This document shows positions 24,842-33,180 of a stretch of DNA of 64,000 bases, in pieces. Each line of letters starts with the position of its first letter. The first letter of the stretch is position 1. Under the pieces are notes generated by a model, which was given only the letters and a program-made list of their open reading frames with translations, had not been told where the DNA came from and ran no database searches. The stretch lies in assembly GCF_001663775.1 (NCBI RefSeq), contig NZ_KV467168.1, positions 2,654,770 through 2,718,769 on the forward strand, given 5' to 3'. The position numbers and the translations under genes are program-made. Origin of the DNA: Arthrobacter sp. B6 (GTDB taxonomy: Bacteria > Actinomycetota > Actinomycetes > Actinomycetales > Micrococcaceae).

Positions 24842-25927
24842 TCACCGGGCTTCGTCGACGGGCGTGGACAGGAAGTCTGTGGGCTGCAGCAGGCCAACTG
24901 TGTGGCCGCCGCCCAGCACGGGGGCAGTGCCAATGTCCGCCAGCGGGGCGATGTCGACCCCGAGGGATCCGAGGAGGCGGACAGTCGCTGGCATCCGGGC
25001 ACGGTCGCCGCCGTCGGAAATCTTGACGGCAACTGCCCGGCCATCCGGCAGCCCCACGAGCTGCACACCCTCAAAACCGTCTTTCGCCACTGAACCGGGA
25101 AGCAGCCGCATCAGGTCGGTGACGTCCCGGCCTTCGCCGGCCACCATGTCCGGGTGCTGGCGCATGGCCAGCCCGACGGCGGCTTCCGCTGCTGCCGGTG
25201 CGGAACCGGCGTCGTCGGAGGTGCTTCCGGCGGCGTTTCCTGCGGCAGCGGCGATTCGGCCGAAGGCGCGGGCCATGCCGCGGAGGGTGAGGGCGAAGAG
25301 CGGTGTTCCGCAACCATCCGCGCTGCGGGCGAAGGGTTCCTCCTCCGTCAGCTCGGTGAGGGTGGCGGTAACGTGCTGCTGCAGCGGGTGGGACGGGTTC
25401 AGGTAGCCCTTAACCGGCCATCCGTTGATGACGCAGGTGGCAGCCATGGCGGCGTGCTTCCCGGAACAGTTCTGCGTCAGTTGCGTGGCGTGGAAACCGG
25501 AGCGCAGCCAGTCCTCGCGCTCATTTGTGCCGTGGGGCAGGTCGGTACTGTTCTCCAGGTCGCCGGTGGTGAGGCCGTGCATGGCGAGGATGCGCTGGGT
25601 GCCGCCGCGGTGCTTGGCTCCGCCGGAGTGGCTTGCTGCGGCCAGGGCCAGCAGGTCAGCGGGGAGGTTCAGGCCGGCGCGGACCATGGCCACCGCCTGC
25701 AGCGGCTTGAGGGAGGAGCGCGGGTAGAACGGAGCCAGGGGATCCCCGGCCGTTGCCAGGGTTGAGCCGTCAGGCGCCGTGGCGATGGCCGAGCCGTAGT
25801 GGATGCTTTCGACCAGGCCGCCGCGCGTGGCGACCACCAGGGGTGCGTGCTGCGGGAGCATCGCTGATTCAGTTGCGGGGACGCCGGGGGCGGCGGTCCG
25901 GGCGGCGGGCATGGCAGGGGCTGGCAT
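24842..25927 (-). CDS. Zinc-type (ReAV-like) L-asparaginase
   Basis: This enzyme should hydrolyse asparagine to aspartate and ammonia. It belongs to the serine-lysine, beta-lactamase-fold family typified by Rhizobium etli ReAV, not to the bacterial AnsA/AnsB threonine type. The Ser-x-x-Lys motif is in PRSSLKPLQ (Ser71, Lys74). The metal/substrate residues are in NCSGKHAAM (Cys154, Lys157) and DGCGTP (Cys206), with spacing close to ReAV Cys135, Lys138 and Cys189. The first 25 residues are Ala/Pro-rich, so the true start could be a later ATG such as the one at MLPQHAP. It lies between the FadR-type regulator (19 bases upstream) and the permease (about 200 bases downstream). Confidence 0.88.
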   Translation of the reverse strand: MPAPAMPAARTAAPGVPATESAMLPQHAPLVVATRGGLVESIHYGSAIATAPDGSTLATAGDPLAPFYPRSSLKPLQAVAMVRAGLNLPADLLALAAASHSGGAKHRGGTQRILAMHGLTTGDLENSTDLPHGTNEREDWLRSGFHATQLTQNCSGKHAAMAATCVINGWPVKGYLNPSHPLQQHVTATLTELTEEEPFARSADGCGTPLFALTLRGMARAFGRIAAAAGNAAGSTSDDAGSAPAAAEAAVGLAMRQHPDMVAGEGRDVTDLMRLLPGSVAKDGFEGVQLVGLPDGRAVAVKISDGGDRARMPATVRLLGSLGVDIAPLADIGTAPVLGGGHTVGLLQPTDFLSTPVDEAR

Positions 25928-25946
25928 GGAGTCCTAGGGGTGGCGG

Positions 25947-26705
25947 TTACTTGTTGAGGATGGAGTCGAGGGCAACCCCGACGGCGCGCAGGTGTGCGGC
26001 CATGGCTTCGCTCGCGGCGTCGGCGGAGCCGGCCTCGATGGCGGCAAGGATCTGCTGGTGCTCGATGTCCGACGCGTTCTGGCGGTCGGCCACCATGTTC
26101 AGTGTCTCCGACTGGAAGGCCAGCGCACTCCGGATATCCCCGACGACGCTGGCGAACACCTTGTTGCCGCTGGCGCGGGCGATGGCGGCGTGGAAGCTGG
26201 AGTCCAGGGCAACCCAGGATTCGGGATCCGTTTCGGTGACCATCGCCTCGACGATCTGCCGCAGGGTCTCCAGTTCCTCGCCGGTCCGGCGCTGGGCGGC
26301 CAGCCCTGCTGCGGGAACCTCGATGTGGGGGCGGGCCTCCGTGAGGTCCCGGGCGGAGTACTGTCCCAGTGTCAGGTCACCGGCGACCGTATTGGACACG
26401 ACGAACGTACCCCTGCCGGTCTTGGTGACGGTCAGGCCCAGGGCGGTGCAGGAGCGGAGGGCTTCGCGGATAACCGAGCGGCTCACGCCATAGTGCTGCG
26501 AGAGGGCGGCCTCGGAACTGAGTTTTCCGCCGACGGGGACCTGTCCGGACTCGATGTCGCCGCGGATGGCGTTGAACACCGCTTCGGCAGCGCTGAGCCG
26601 GGCGAGCGGCTGGGCCGGGCGTTGGGCAGTGCTCTGGCCCTGGGCCCCAAGGTCCGCTGCGGACTCCGCAGGCTGTCCTGCTGTCCGGCTGTCTGACAGG
26701 TTCAT
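25947..26705 (-). CDS. GntR/FadR-subfamily transcriptional regulator
   Basis: The 252-residue repressor has a winged HTH at about residues 41-103 (AVFNAIRGDIESGQVPVGGKLSSEAALSQHYGVSRSVIREALRSCTALGL). An FCD helical effector domain follows (DLTEARPHIEVPAAGLAAQRRTGEELETLRQIVEAM, then SFHAAIARASGNKVFASVV), which often binds small carboxylates through metal-held histidines. It is the first gene of a run with the asparaginase and permease and probably controls it in response to an asparagine-derived metabolite. The first 35 residues are low-complexity. The upstream region is AT-rich (TTAAAATATGGC) and may hold its operator. Confidence 0.9.
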   Translation of the reverse strand: MNLSDSRTAGQPAESAADLGAQGQSTAQRPAQPLARLSAAEAVFNAIRGDIESGQVPVGGKLSSEAALSQHYGVSRSVIREALRSCTALGLTVTKTGRGTFVVSNTVAGDLTLGQYSARDLTEARPHIEVPAAGLAAQRRTGEELETLRQIVEAMVTETDPESWVALDSSFHAAIARASGNKVFASVVGDIRSALAFQSETLNMVADRQNASDIEHQQILAAIEAGSADAASEAMAAHLRAVGVALDSILNK

Positions 26706-26755
26706 GGATTAAAATATGGCACGGGTCACAGGCTGTGTCAATGTCTGCGGGTGCG

Positions 26756-26790
26756 AGGAGGCTGGCACCCACAGCGGGCGCCAGCCTCCT
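26756..26790 (-). terminator. Hairpin after the sodium/alanine symporter gene
   Basis: Perfect 11-bp arms AGGAGGCTGGC and GCCAGCCTCCT lie between the symporter stop and the regulator start. No T-run follows on the minus strand, so it may be a weak or factor-assisted terminator. Confidence 0.5.
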
Positions 26791-26837
26791 TGGCCTACCC
26801 GGCGGGGCGGGAGCGGTTTCTTCGGATCATTCCAGCC

Positions 26838-28394
26838 TCACCGGCCGGGTGTGCGGACCTCGTCGGCCTCGATTCCGAGTTCCAGAAGTTTGCCGCTCTT
26901 GCGTTCAGCGAGGTAGGCCGTCATCTCGCGCTTGATGACGGGCAGCAGCAGGTAAACGCCGAGCAGGTTGACGAAGGCGCAGACGAACAGCGCGGCATCC
27001 GCAAAATTCAGCACCTGGGTGAAGGTCAGTACCGTGCCCACGACGGTGAAGAACAGGAACACGCACTTGTAGGTGACTTCTGAGGCCTTGCTGCGCCCGA
27101 AGAGGTATTCCCAGGCTTTCAGGCCGTAGTAGGACCAGGTGATGAGCGTGGAGAAGGCGAACAGTGCCACTGCGAAGGCGAGGACCAGCGGGAACCAGGG
27201 GAGGACCGTGGCGAACGCATCTGAGGTGAGGATGACGCCGTCAGGGGCGCCGTCCCCGGCCTGAACCTGGTCGATGCCTGCCTGGAGGCTCGGCGCACCC
27301 GCAATGACGATCGCGAGGGCTGTCATGGTGCAAATGATGACGGTGTCCACCAGCGGCTCGAACATTGCAACGAAGCCTTCGCTCACGGGACGGCGCGTCT
27401 TGACGGTGGAGTGGGCGATCGCCGCTGATCCCAGGCCGGCTTCGTTGGAGAATGCCGCGCGCTGGAAGCCGACGATCATGACGCCCACCAGGCCGCCCGC
27501 CATGCCGGAGGGGTTAAAGGCGCCGGTGATGATGGCCCCGAACGCGGCCGGAACCTGGTTGAAATTGACGATAATGACAAAAAGGCAGGCCGTCACGTAG
27601 ACGAACGCCATGGCAGGGACCAGCTTGCTGGTGGTGGCTCCGATGGACTTCATGCCGCCCAGGATCACGGCAGCCACCAGCGCCGCGAGGATGACTCCAA
27701 AGATCAGCGCTGCCCCGGCGCTCCCGAGGAGTCCTTCATCGCCGCCGGTGACGTTCCGCATCTGGGCGAACGTCTGGTTGGCCTGGAACATGTTTCCGCC
27801 GGCGATGCCGAAGATCAGGATAGAGACCGCGAAAATTCCGGTGAGGATCTTCCCCGGGACGGTGCCTAACTTCTGGAAAGCGATGGGGAGGTACTTGAAC
27901 GGCCCGCCCGTGACGGTGCCGTCTTCGTGCACTTCGCGGTACTTGACGCCCAGGGTGCACTCCGCGAACTTTGTAGCCATGCCCAGCAGGCCAGCCAGGA
28001 TCATCCAGAACGTCGCGCCGGGGCCGCCGAGCGCCATGGCCGCACCCACGCCGGCGATATTTCCGAGGCCGACTGTGCCGGAGAGTGCAGATGTCAGCGC
28101 CTGGAAGTGGGGCACCTCTCCCGGATCATGTTTGGCGGAATAGCGCCCGCGGACCACTTCGTAGGAGACCTTCAGGCCGCGGAACTGGACTAGGCCGAGG
28201 TAGATGCTGATGATGATGCCGGCGGCGATCAGCCAGGCCACCACGGCCGGAAAGCTGACTTCGCCAATGGTGATCGGGAAAAAGACAATGGTCGAAAAAA
28301 CCTCAGCCACGGGGCGGAACACGGCGTCCGTTGTTTCTTCAATGGTGGCCAGCCAGCTGACCTCATCGGCAACGGTCATGGGTATTGCTTGCAT
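26838..28394 (-). CDS. Alanine/glycine:cation symporter (AGCS family)
   Basis: This 518-residue inner-membrane sodium:amino acid symporter shows TSALSGTVGLGNIAGVGAAMALGGPGATFWMILAGLLGMATKFAECTLGVKYR, the AGCS signature, and GFQRAAFSNEAGLGSAAIAHSTVKTRRPVSEGFVAMFEPLVDT in the second half. Ten or eleven hydrophobic segments follow. The N-terminal 30 residues are polar. It extends the amino-acid uptake theme of the adjoining regulator/asparaginase/permease genes, but its own promoter region (28395-28713, shared with hipB) suggests separate control. Confidence 0.92.
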   Translation of the reverse strand: MQAIPMTVADEVSWLATIEETTDAVFRPVAEVFSTIVFFPITIGEVSFPAVVAWLIAAGIIISIYLGLVQFRGLKVSYEVVRGRYSAKHDPGEVPHFQALTSALSGTVGLGNIAGVGAAMALGGPGATFWMILAGLLGMATKFAECTLGVKYREVHEDGTVTGGPFKYLPIAFQKLGTVPGKILTGIFAVSILIFGIAGGNMFQANQTFAQMRNVTGGDEGLLGSAGAALIFGVILAALVAAVILGGMKSIGATTSKLVPAMAFVYVTACLFVIIVNFNQVPAAFGAIITGAFNPSGMAGGLVGVMIVGFQRAAFSNEAGLGSAAIAHSTVKTRRPVSEGFVAMFEPLVDTVIICTMTALAIVIAGAPSLQAGIDQVQAGDGAPDGVILTSDAFATVLPWFPLVLAFAVALFAFSTLITWSYYGLKAWEYLFGRSKASEVTYKCVFLFFTVVGTVLTFTQVLNFADAALFVCAFVNLLGVYLLLPVIKREMTAYLAERKSGKLLELGIEADEVRTPGR

Positions 28395-28613
28395 GGATTC
28401 AAGACTTCCTGGTTGGGCTTGATTCTTGCCCGGCGCCCCTCGTGGCAGTTCTGCTGTCCGAGTCCCCCATAGATGTGAGCAACAACTTGTTCGACCAAAC
28501 CTATGTTAAATACGTCACATTCGCCGAATTTAGGCCCATTCCTGGAATCGCCCCGCGGTCTCCCCTGGGCTGCCGGCCAAGCAAATACGCTTCCGCAAAA
28601 GCGCCCTTCCAAG

Positions 28614-28631
28614 CCGGTACGTTCGTACCGG
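28614..28631. promoter_or_regulatory. Palindromic operator candidate 1 for HipB
   Basis: Perfect 8-bp arms CCGGTACG and CGTACCGG with a TT centre. The inner 14 bases match the second site before the start codon at 12 of 14 positions. Confidence 0.55.
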
Positions 28632-28687
28632 TCTGTCCATTCCCGCTGACGCAATCTCGGCGTAGACTCCCCAGTGAAGGACAAAGC

Positions 28688-28701
28688 GGCACGATCGTAC
28701 C
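28688..28701. promoter_or_regulatory. Palindromic operator candidate 2 for HipB
   Basis: GGCACGATCGTACC lies 12 bases before the hipB ATG, over the probable transcription start or leader. It repeats the pattern of the site 72 bases upstream. Confidence 0.55.
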
Positions 28702-28713
28702 TATCGGAGGACC

Positions 28714-28980
28714 ATGAGCGAACCCATCGCTGATCTCTTGGCCACAGAAGTGCGCTCACGCCGCACAGGACTGGGGCTCACCCAGCACGATCTAGCAGTC
28801 ATGGCCGGGGTCTCAGAACGATTTGTCCGCTTCGTGGAGCAAGGCAAGCCGAGTGTGCAGCTGGATTCGCTGACCGCCCTGCTGGACACGTTGGGGCTGG
28901 AACTCCGCGTGGCCACCAGAACCAGCCCGGCTGCCCGTGCGCTCACCGGCCCCGCAAGCCCTCAAGAACCCACGCCATGA
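28714..28980 (+). CDS. hipB: HipB-like antitoxin / XRE-family HTH repressor
   Basis: The 88-residue DNA-binding protein has a single Xre/Cro helix-turn-helix: LLATEVRSRRTGLGLTQHDLAVMAGVSERFVRFVEQGKPSVQLDSLTALLDTLGLELRV. By analogy with characterised HipBA systems it should dimerise, repress its own operon and neutralise the HipA kinase next door. ATCGGAGG provides a strong ribosome binding site. Its stop overlaps the start of hipA as ATGA, and two palindromes upstream are likely operators. Confidence 0.88.
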   Translation: MSEPIADLLATEVRSRRTGLGLTQHDLAVMAGVSERFVRFVEQGKPSVQLDSLTALLDTLGLELRVATRTSPAARALTGPASPQEPTP

Positions 28981-30221
28981 AACACCGCATCGCCGACGTC
29001 TACAAGGCCGGCGTGCTGGCCGCGCGGATTGAACGGCACGACGGCGGCACCCGGTTCAGCTACCTGCCGGCCTACCTCTCGTCAGGGGGACCCGCCGTCG
29101 CCAGTTCCCTGCCGCTCACCAGTGAACCTGTCATCTCGGCCGCGGGGGCGGCGCCGCCCTATTTCACCGGGCTCCTGCCGGAAGGCCGCCGGCTCAACGC
29201 GCTGCGGCGGTCCATAAAGACCAGTGCCGACGACGACCTGTCCCTGCTTATCGCGGCTGGCGGTAACCCGGTGGGCGACGTGCAGATCGTGGGGCACGGC
29301 GAACCGCTGGACCCGGACGAGCACGCGGTCCAGCTGGACCCGAAGCTGCCCGTGGACTTCGACCAGCTCCTGGGCGATCCGGACCTGATCGACCCCGTGG
29401 CACTGGCCGGTGTGCAGGACAAACTGTCCGCGGGCATGATCTCGCTGCCGGTTGCCAGGGCCGGGAGGCGGTTCATCCTCAAACTCAATGCCCCGGAATT
29501 TCCCCATGTGGTGGAGAACGAGCTGGTGATGTTCCGGTACGCTGCCAAACTGCGGATCCCGCTGAGCCGGGTCCAGCTCATCCAGGACGTCGCGGGCAGG
29601 CCAGGCCTGCTGGTGGAGCGCTTTGACCGGGTGCCCATTCCGGGCGGCGGTCGGGACGAGGTGCGGCGCCTGGCTGTGGAGGACGGCGCGCAGGTGCTGA
29701 AGCTCTACCCGGCGGACAAGTACAACGTGGGATACGGCCAGGTGTGCCATGCGCTGGCGGAGTACTGCTCGGCACCCCTCCCCGCCCTCAGGAACCTGGC
29801 AATCCAGGGGGCGTTTGCGTGGCTGAGCGGCAACGGCGACCTGCACGCGAAAAATGTCTCGATGGTCCAGCAGCCGCATGGGGAATGGACCATCGCCCCC
29901 GTCTATGACATCCCCTCCACCGTCGTCTACGGGGATAAAACCCTCGCGCTGACGTTGGCGGGCAAGCGAAGCGGAGTTTCTCGGCGGCACTTTCTGGGCT
30001 GGGCCACGAACCTGGGACTTCCGGACCGCACGGCGGTCCAGGTGGTGGAGCTTGCCCTGAAGGCGTCCGGTCCGCTGATCGCCGACCTGGAGGCTGGCAC
30101 CGCCTTCGCCGGGCTGGTTGGTTCCGGAAGGAACGACGGCGGCGGCTCACCGTTTCCGGACATGGTCACCAAAGCGTGGGTTAAGGAGCTGAGGCACCGG
30201 AGGAGGCTGCTGGAAGGCTGA
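28977..30221 (+). CDS. hipA: HipA-like serine/threonine kinase toxin
   Basis: The 414-residue protein has the HipA N-terminal subdomain (RIADVYKAGVLAARIERHDGGTRFSYLPAYLSSGG), the couple region (PPYFTGLLPEGRRLNALR), and the kinase core with GVQDKLSAGMIS, RFILKLNAPEFPHVVENELVMFRYA, the catalytic NGDLHAKNVSM (about 286-296) and the metal-binding YDIPSTV. These are the residues HipA kinases use to phosphorylate targets such as glutamyl-tRNA synthetase, stalling translation. All appear intact and the length is near the usual 430. The ATGA overlap with hipB indicates coupling. Confidence 0.9.
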   Translation: MKHRIADVYKAGVLAARIERHDGGTRFSYLPAYLSSGGPAVASSLPLTSEPVISAAGAAPPYFTGLLPEGRRLNALRRSIKTSADDDLSLLIAAGGNPVGDVQIVGHGEPLDPDEHAVQLDPKLPVDFDQLLGDPDLIDPVALAGVQDKLSAGMISLPVARAGRRFILKLNAPEFPHVVENELVMFRYAAKLRIPLSRVQLIQDVAGRPGLLVERFDRVPIPGGGRDEVRRLAVEDGAQVLKLYPADKYNVGYGQVCHALAEYCSAPLPALRNLAIQGAFAWLSGNGDLHAKNVSMVQQPHGEWTIAPVYDIPSTVVYGDKTLALTLAGKRSGVSRRHFLGWATNLGLPDRTAVQVVELALKASGPLIADLEAGTAFAGLVGSGRNDGGGSPFPDMVTKAWVKELRHRRRLLEG

Positions 30222-30245
30222 CCGTGACCGGGCAGGCTGGTACCG

Positions 30246-31178
30246 TCACGAGCCCCCGTACCACCTGAGGATCCGCAGGGCGCGGAGGGTGTTCCAGCGG
30301 CTGGGTTGTCCGTCGCCGTCCTCAAGCTTGAAGTGGACCTTGCCGGGGTGGGTGTTCTCCAGCAGCCAGCGGCCGTCTGGCTGCTGCTTCGACCGGACCA
30401 CGTCCACGGCCTCTTCCAGGCGTCCTTCAGGAGCGCCGCCGGCTGCGCGGAAATAGTCCAGCCCCCGGAGCACGTCGTAGAACCAGCGGGTGGGGTAGGA
30501 GAACTGCAGCCACTGTCCGCTGATCAGCTCACCCGTGCTTTTTCGCCTGAGCAGCCTGCGTTCCAGGAGGTATTCCTCGCCGCGCTGCCGCGCCTCCCGC
30601 GATTGGGGCGTCCCGCCGGTGGAACGTTCGTGCTCAAGAAGTCCCTCGAGTACGCAGATGGTGGTGTGGAAGGACGAGCGGGTTGAACCTCTCTCGGCCT
30701 CGCAGTTCCAGCCGCCATCGGTCAGCTGATCGCGGATCAGCCGATCCACCACCTTGTCCACGGGCTCGCCGAAGTACGCGCCGATTGCCACTGCCATGCC
30801 GTTGATGCAGGGCTCCACTTCACCGTCGAAGTATGGCTGGTCGCCTTCCTCCCAGCGGCTGTTGTCCCGGACCGGGGTGAGCGCCTTCCGGGCTTCCCGG
30901 CTGGCCGGGTTGAGGCCGAACTCCCGCAGGAGCAGGAGACTGTAGGTGGTGGCGGTCCAGGGCTGGCCGTCCGGGTCGTCGTCATGCGCGGGCCAGTACG
31001 TGCCGCCGTCCCATTGTCCGTCGCTGCCTTGCAGTGCGAGGAGCCGGGCGCCCCAGCCGGTGGTGGCGACCTTGTCCCGTTCGGCGGCAATTTCCGGGGC
31101 CGATGTATCAGCGAGGTCGCGCAGGACCTGCCAGCGGATGGAGGGATCGGAGTCAAGCAGCCAGTCGCGCACGTCCAT
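30246..31178 (-). CDS. Terpenoid cyclase/prenyltransferase-fold protein
   Basis: The 310-residue soluble protein has repeats of the alpha-alpha toroid seen in squalene cyclases and prenyltransferase beta subunits: GSDGQWDGGTYWPAH, DQLTDGGWNCEAERGSTRSSFHTTICVLEGL and KQQPDGRWLLENTHPGKVHFKLEDGDGQPSRWNTLRALRIL (QW-like motifs). It is about half the length of true squalene-hopene cyclases and lacks their DXDD motif, so a catalytic role in terpene cyclisation is unlikely. Such short proteins are common in actinobacteria and uncharacterised. It is convergent with hipA across 24 bases. Confidence 0.78.
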   Translation of the reverse strand: MDVRDWLLDSDPSIRWQVLRDLADTSAPEIAAERDKVATTGWGARLLALQGSDGQWDGGTYWPAHDDDPDGQPWTATTYSLLLLREFGLNPASREARKALTPVRDNSRWEEGDQPYFDGEVEPCINGMAVAIGAYFGEPVDKVVDRLIRDQLTDGGWNCEAERGSTRSSFHTTICVLEGLLEHERSTGGTPQSREARQRGEEYLLERRLLRRKSTGELISGQWLQFSYPTRWFYDVLRGLDYFRAAGGAPEGRLEEAVDVVRSKQQPDGRWLLENTHPGKVHFKLEDGDGQPSRWNTLRALRILRWYGGS

Positions 31179-31233
31179 GGGCCCAACCTACACCGCGGTG
31201 AGCCGCCGAAGAGGGGGAGTCCCGCCGTCGTGC

Positions 31234-31292
31234 GTTCCCGGGATGGCACTGAGCCGCAGTTCCCGGGATGGCACTGAGCCGCAGTCCCCGGG
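31234..31292. repeat. 25-bp tandem repeat (2.4 copies)
   Basis: Two identical 25-bp units begin at 31234 and 31259 (GTTCCCGGGATGGCACTGAG followed by CCGCA), followed by a partial third (GTCCCCGGG). It lies between two minus-strand genes. Each unit centres on a CCCGGG palindrome. Confidence 0.8.
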
Positions 31293-31327
31293 CGGTCAAC
31301 CGCGGCGAACGGTCATTTCGCGGCTGG

Positions 31328-31945
31328 CTAGAGGTGCTGGATTCCTGCTCGCTGCATGGCGTCTTTGTAGACCTCAACGCTCTTCTGGAGCAGCTCTTCC
31401 TGCTTGGCTTCAGAAACAGCAAAGGCCCGCCCGCCGAGCGCGCTGGCCTTGTAGATCTTGATGCCACTGTTTTTCAAGGAGGAATGGTAGGTCTTCTCGA
31501 AGAGGGTGAGGAAGGTGGACGCGTCGGTGCCGTGGGCAATGATGGCGGAAACGCGGGAGTTGATCTTCAGGAACTGGCGGAAGGGCCGTAAGCCGTCGGT
31601 CTTTTCCTGGACGTTGAGCGCGGTGGGCAGAGCGGGGTCGCGCACCCACGGGTAGGCGTTCCACGGCATCACGTAGCGGGGATCAAGTTCCGCGAGTTCA
31701 TAGATCTGGGTGGCGCGGCGGGCAGCTTCGTCGTCGTTGTAGTGGGAAACGAACCCCGATTCCGTGCCTTTGCCGGGGCTGACCTGGAGGCTGACGATGC
31801 GGCATTCGTCTTCGTCGTGGATGGGATCGATGTACGGGACGACGGACCCTGGCTTCTTTTCCATCAGTTCGTCACAAAGCTGCGTGACCGCCGCGATGTT
31901 CGGTTCCTGTAGCAGGGCCTTTTTTTCGTCCCAGTCAATCGTCAC
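31328..31945 (-). CDS. Uracil-DNA glycosylase superfamily-like protein
   Basis: The 205-residue protein resembles actinobacterial UDG-like proteins: SGFVSHYNDDEAARRATQIYELAELDPRYVMPWNAYPWVRDP, where the N-x-(Y/V)-P-W element corresponds to motif 1, and a later SAIIAHGTDAS. The usual catalytic Asp/His pair cannot be assigned with certainty, so it may not be an active glycosylase. I chose the GTG at 31945 because GAGGGAG lies just upstream; an open frame continues further, but that part has no recognisable domain. It is divergent from the GIY-YIG-like gene at 32130. Confidence 0.62.
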   Translation of the reverse strand: MTIDWDEKKALLQEPNIAAVTQLCDELMEKKPGSVVPYIDPIHDEDECRIVSLQVSPGKGTESGFVSHYNDDEAARRATQIYELAELDPRYVMPWNAYPWVRDPALPTALNVQEKTDGLRPFRQFLKINSRVSAIIAHGTDASTFLTLFEKTYHSSLKNSGIKIYKASALGGRAFAVSEAKQEELLQKSVEVYKDAMQRAGIQHL

Positions 31946-32129
31946 GATTTCTCCCTCGGCAGCACGGCGTCCAGAATCAGGCGTCTTAGGCCACTCTACG
32001 CTTTTGGACGTGGGGCTGCGCGGGCGGCAATTATTCCATTCCCTTGAGTTCAATGGATGTTGCCCCGTTGGGGAAGAATGGTAACGCGGTTCCACACCGA
32101 GGACCTCAACCAACCAAGGAGCCTCCACC

Positions 32130-32633
32130 ATGGTCAGCAGGGCATCCCTTAAGGCCGAGGGTTTCGCAGGATTCAGGGCTGTCGGAAGTCTTGAGGTCAT
32201 GCGGATCCCGCAGGGCACAGGGGTCTTCGCCGTGCTGGAACCGGACGGCTTCGAACCGCGTTTCCTTAAACGGAGCACCGCCGGCATCTTCAAAAAGAAG
32301 GACCCCTCATTGCCGGAAGCGGCAGTGGCTGCCGAATGGGTCGAGGGAGCAGACGTCCTCTATCTCGGCAGGGCGGGCGCAGGGAGCAAAGGCAACCGAG
32401 GGCTTCGCCGCCAGATCCAGGAGTTCCTGGACTTCGGCAAGGGGAAGCCCCCGGGTCACTGGGACGGCAGGCTGGTGTGGCAGCTCGCGGGTTCCGACTC
32501 GCTGGTTATCGCCTGGAAAGAGGTCCCGGCAGAAGAAGTGAACCGGACTGAGGCCCGGCTCCACGCGGACTTTGTCGCGGAGTTTGCGCGGCTGCCGTTC
32601 GCCAACCTGGTGCACGCCAGGGCCAGGAGCTAG
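32130..32633 (+). CDS. GIY-YIG-like domain protein
   Basis: The 167-residue protein contains GVFAVLEPDGFEPRFLKRS, then EGADVLYLGRAGAGSKGNRGLRRQIQEFLDFGKGKPPGHWDGRLVWQLAGSDSLVIAWKEV. The pairing of a V-F-A-V strand with VLYLGRAG and a following LRRQIQEFLDFG helix resembles the GIY-YIG nuclease fold with an altered signature. Family members are mostly uncharacterised, so nuclease activity is an inference. AAGGAG lies 9 bases before the ATG. Confidence 0.6.
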   Translation: MVSRASLKAEGFAGFRAVGSLEVMRIPQGTGVFAVLEPDGFEPRFLKRSTAGIFKKKDPSLPEAAVAAEWVEGADVLYLGRAGAGSKGNRGLRRQIQEFLDFGKGKPPGHWDGRLVWQLAGSDSLVIAWKEVPAEEVNRTEARLHADFVAEFARLPFANLVHARARS

Positions 32634-32677
32634 GCGCTGTTGCCGCAACGCCTGCGGGCGCGTCGGCGGCGCAAGGC

Positions 32678-33064
32678 CTAGGTCGCGGGGCCCCGGAGCC
32701 GTTCCATCTCGCGGCGGTCCTTCTTGGTGGGACGCCCAGCACCGCGGTCCCGCTGCGGGAGGCCCAATGCGGGGGCGATGGGACGCGGCGGTGTGTGATC
32801 GGTAAAGCAGTGGGAGGCAGGCTCGGCTCCGACGCGCTTGGCGATCAGGCGCCGGACCTCAAGAATCCGCTCGTAGCCGGACATGCGCACTGTGACCGTG
32901 TCACCCGTGACCAGGGTGGCAGAGGCTTTGGCGGGACTGCCGTTCAGCCGCACGTGGCCGGCGCGGCAGGCGGCAGTGGCCGCGGAACGTGTCTTGTAGG
33001 CGCGGATGGCCCACAGCCACGCATCAATGCGGACGCTGGCGGGGGAGGACGGAAGGATGGTCAT
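32678..33064 (-). CDS. S4-domain RNA-binding protein (Hsp15-like)
   Basis: The 128-residue protein opens with VRIDAWLWAIRAYKTRSAATAACRAGHVRLNGSPAKASATLVTGDTVTVRMSGYERILEVRRLIAKRVGA, an S4 RNA-binding domain in the Hsp15 form. It has a basic tail (GRPTKKDRREMERLRG). Hsp15 binds 50S subunits carrying stalled peptidyl-tRNA and aids recycling; that role is transferred by similarity. The ATG at 33064 is preferred over a GTG three codons earlier. It is convergent with the GIY-YIG-like gene. Confidence 0.88.
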   Translation of the reverse strand: MTILPSSPASVRIDAWLWAIRAYKTRSAATAACRAGHVRLNGSPAKASATLVTGDTVTVRMSGYERILEVRRLIAKRVGAEPASHCFTDHTPPRPIAPALGLPQRDRGAGRPTKKDRREMERLRGPAT

Positions 33065-33180
33065 GGCTGGCACCGAGTATACGGCTTGAGCTTCGTGCGG
33101 ATCTTCCCGGACATGTGCCGGAGCCTGCCATGGTGGACTGCCGGCGGGCCCTGGCCGTGAGGCATCGGTTCTGGAGGCGC

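Larger units (their letters stand above)
28395..28713. other. Divergent promoter region of the symporter gene and hipBA
   Basis: These 319 bases contain no gene. An AT-rich stretch around 28485-28530 suits a promoter for the minus-strand symporter. The hipB-proximal half contains two copies of a GGYACGWTCGTACC palindrome (28616-28629 and 28688-28701). Confidence 0.6.

Noticed and set aside
31945..32293. N-terminal extension of the UDG-like protein
   Set aside because: The upstream frame overlaps the divergent gene and lacks domain similarity, while a ribosome binding site precedes the GTG at 31945.
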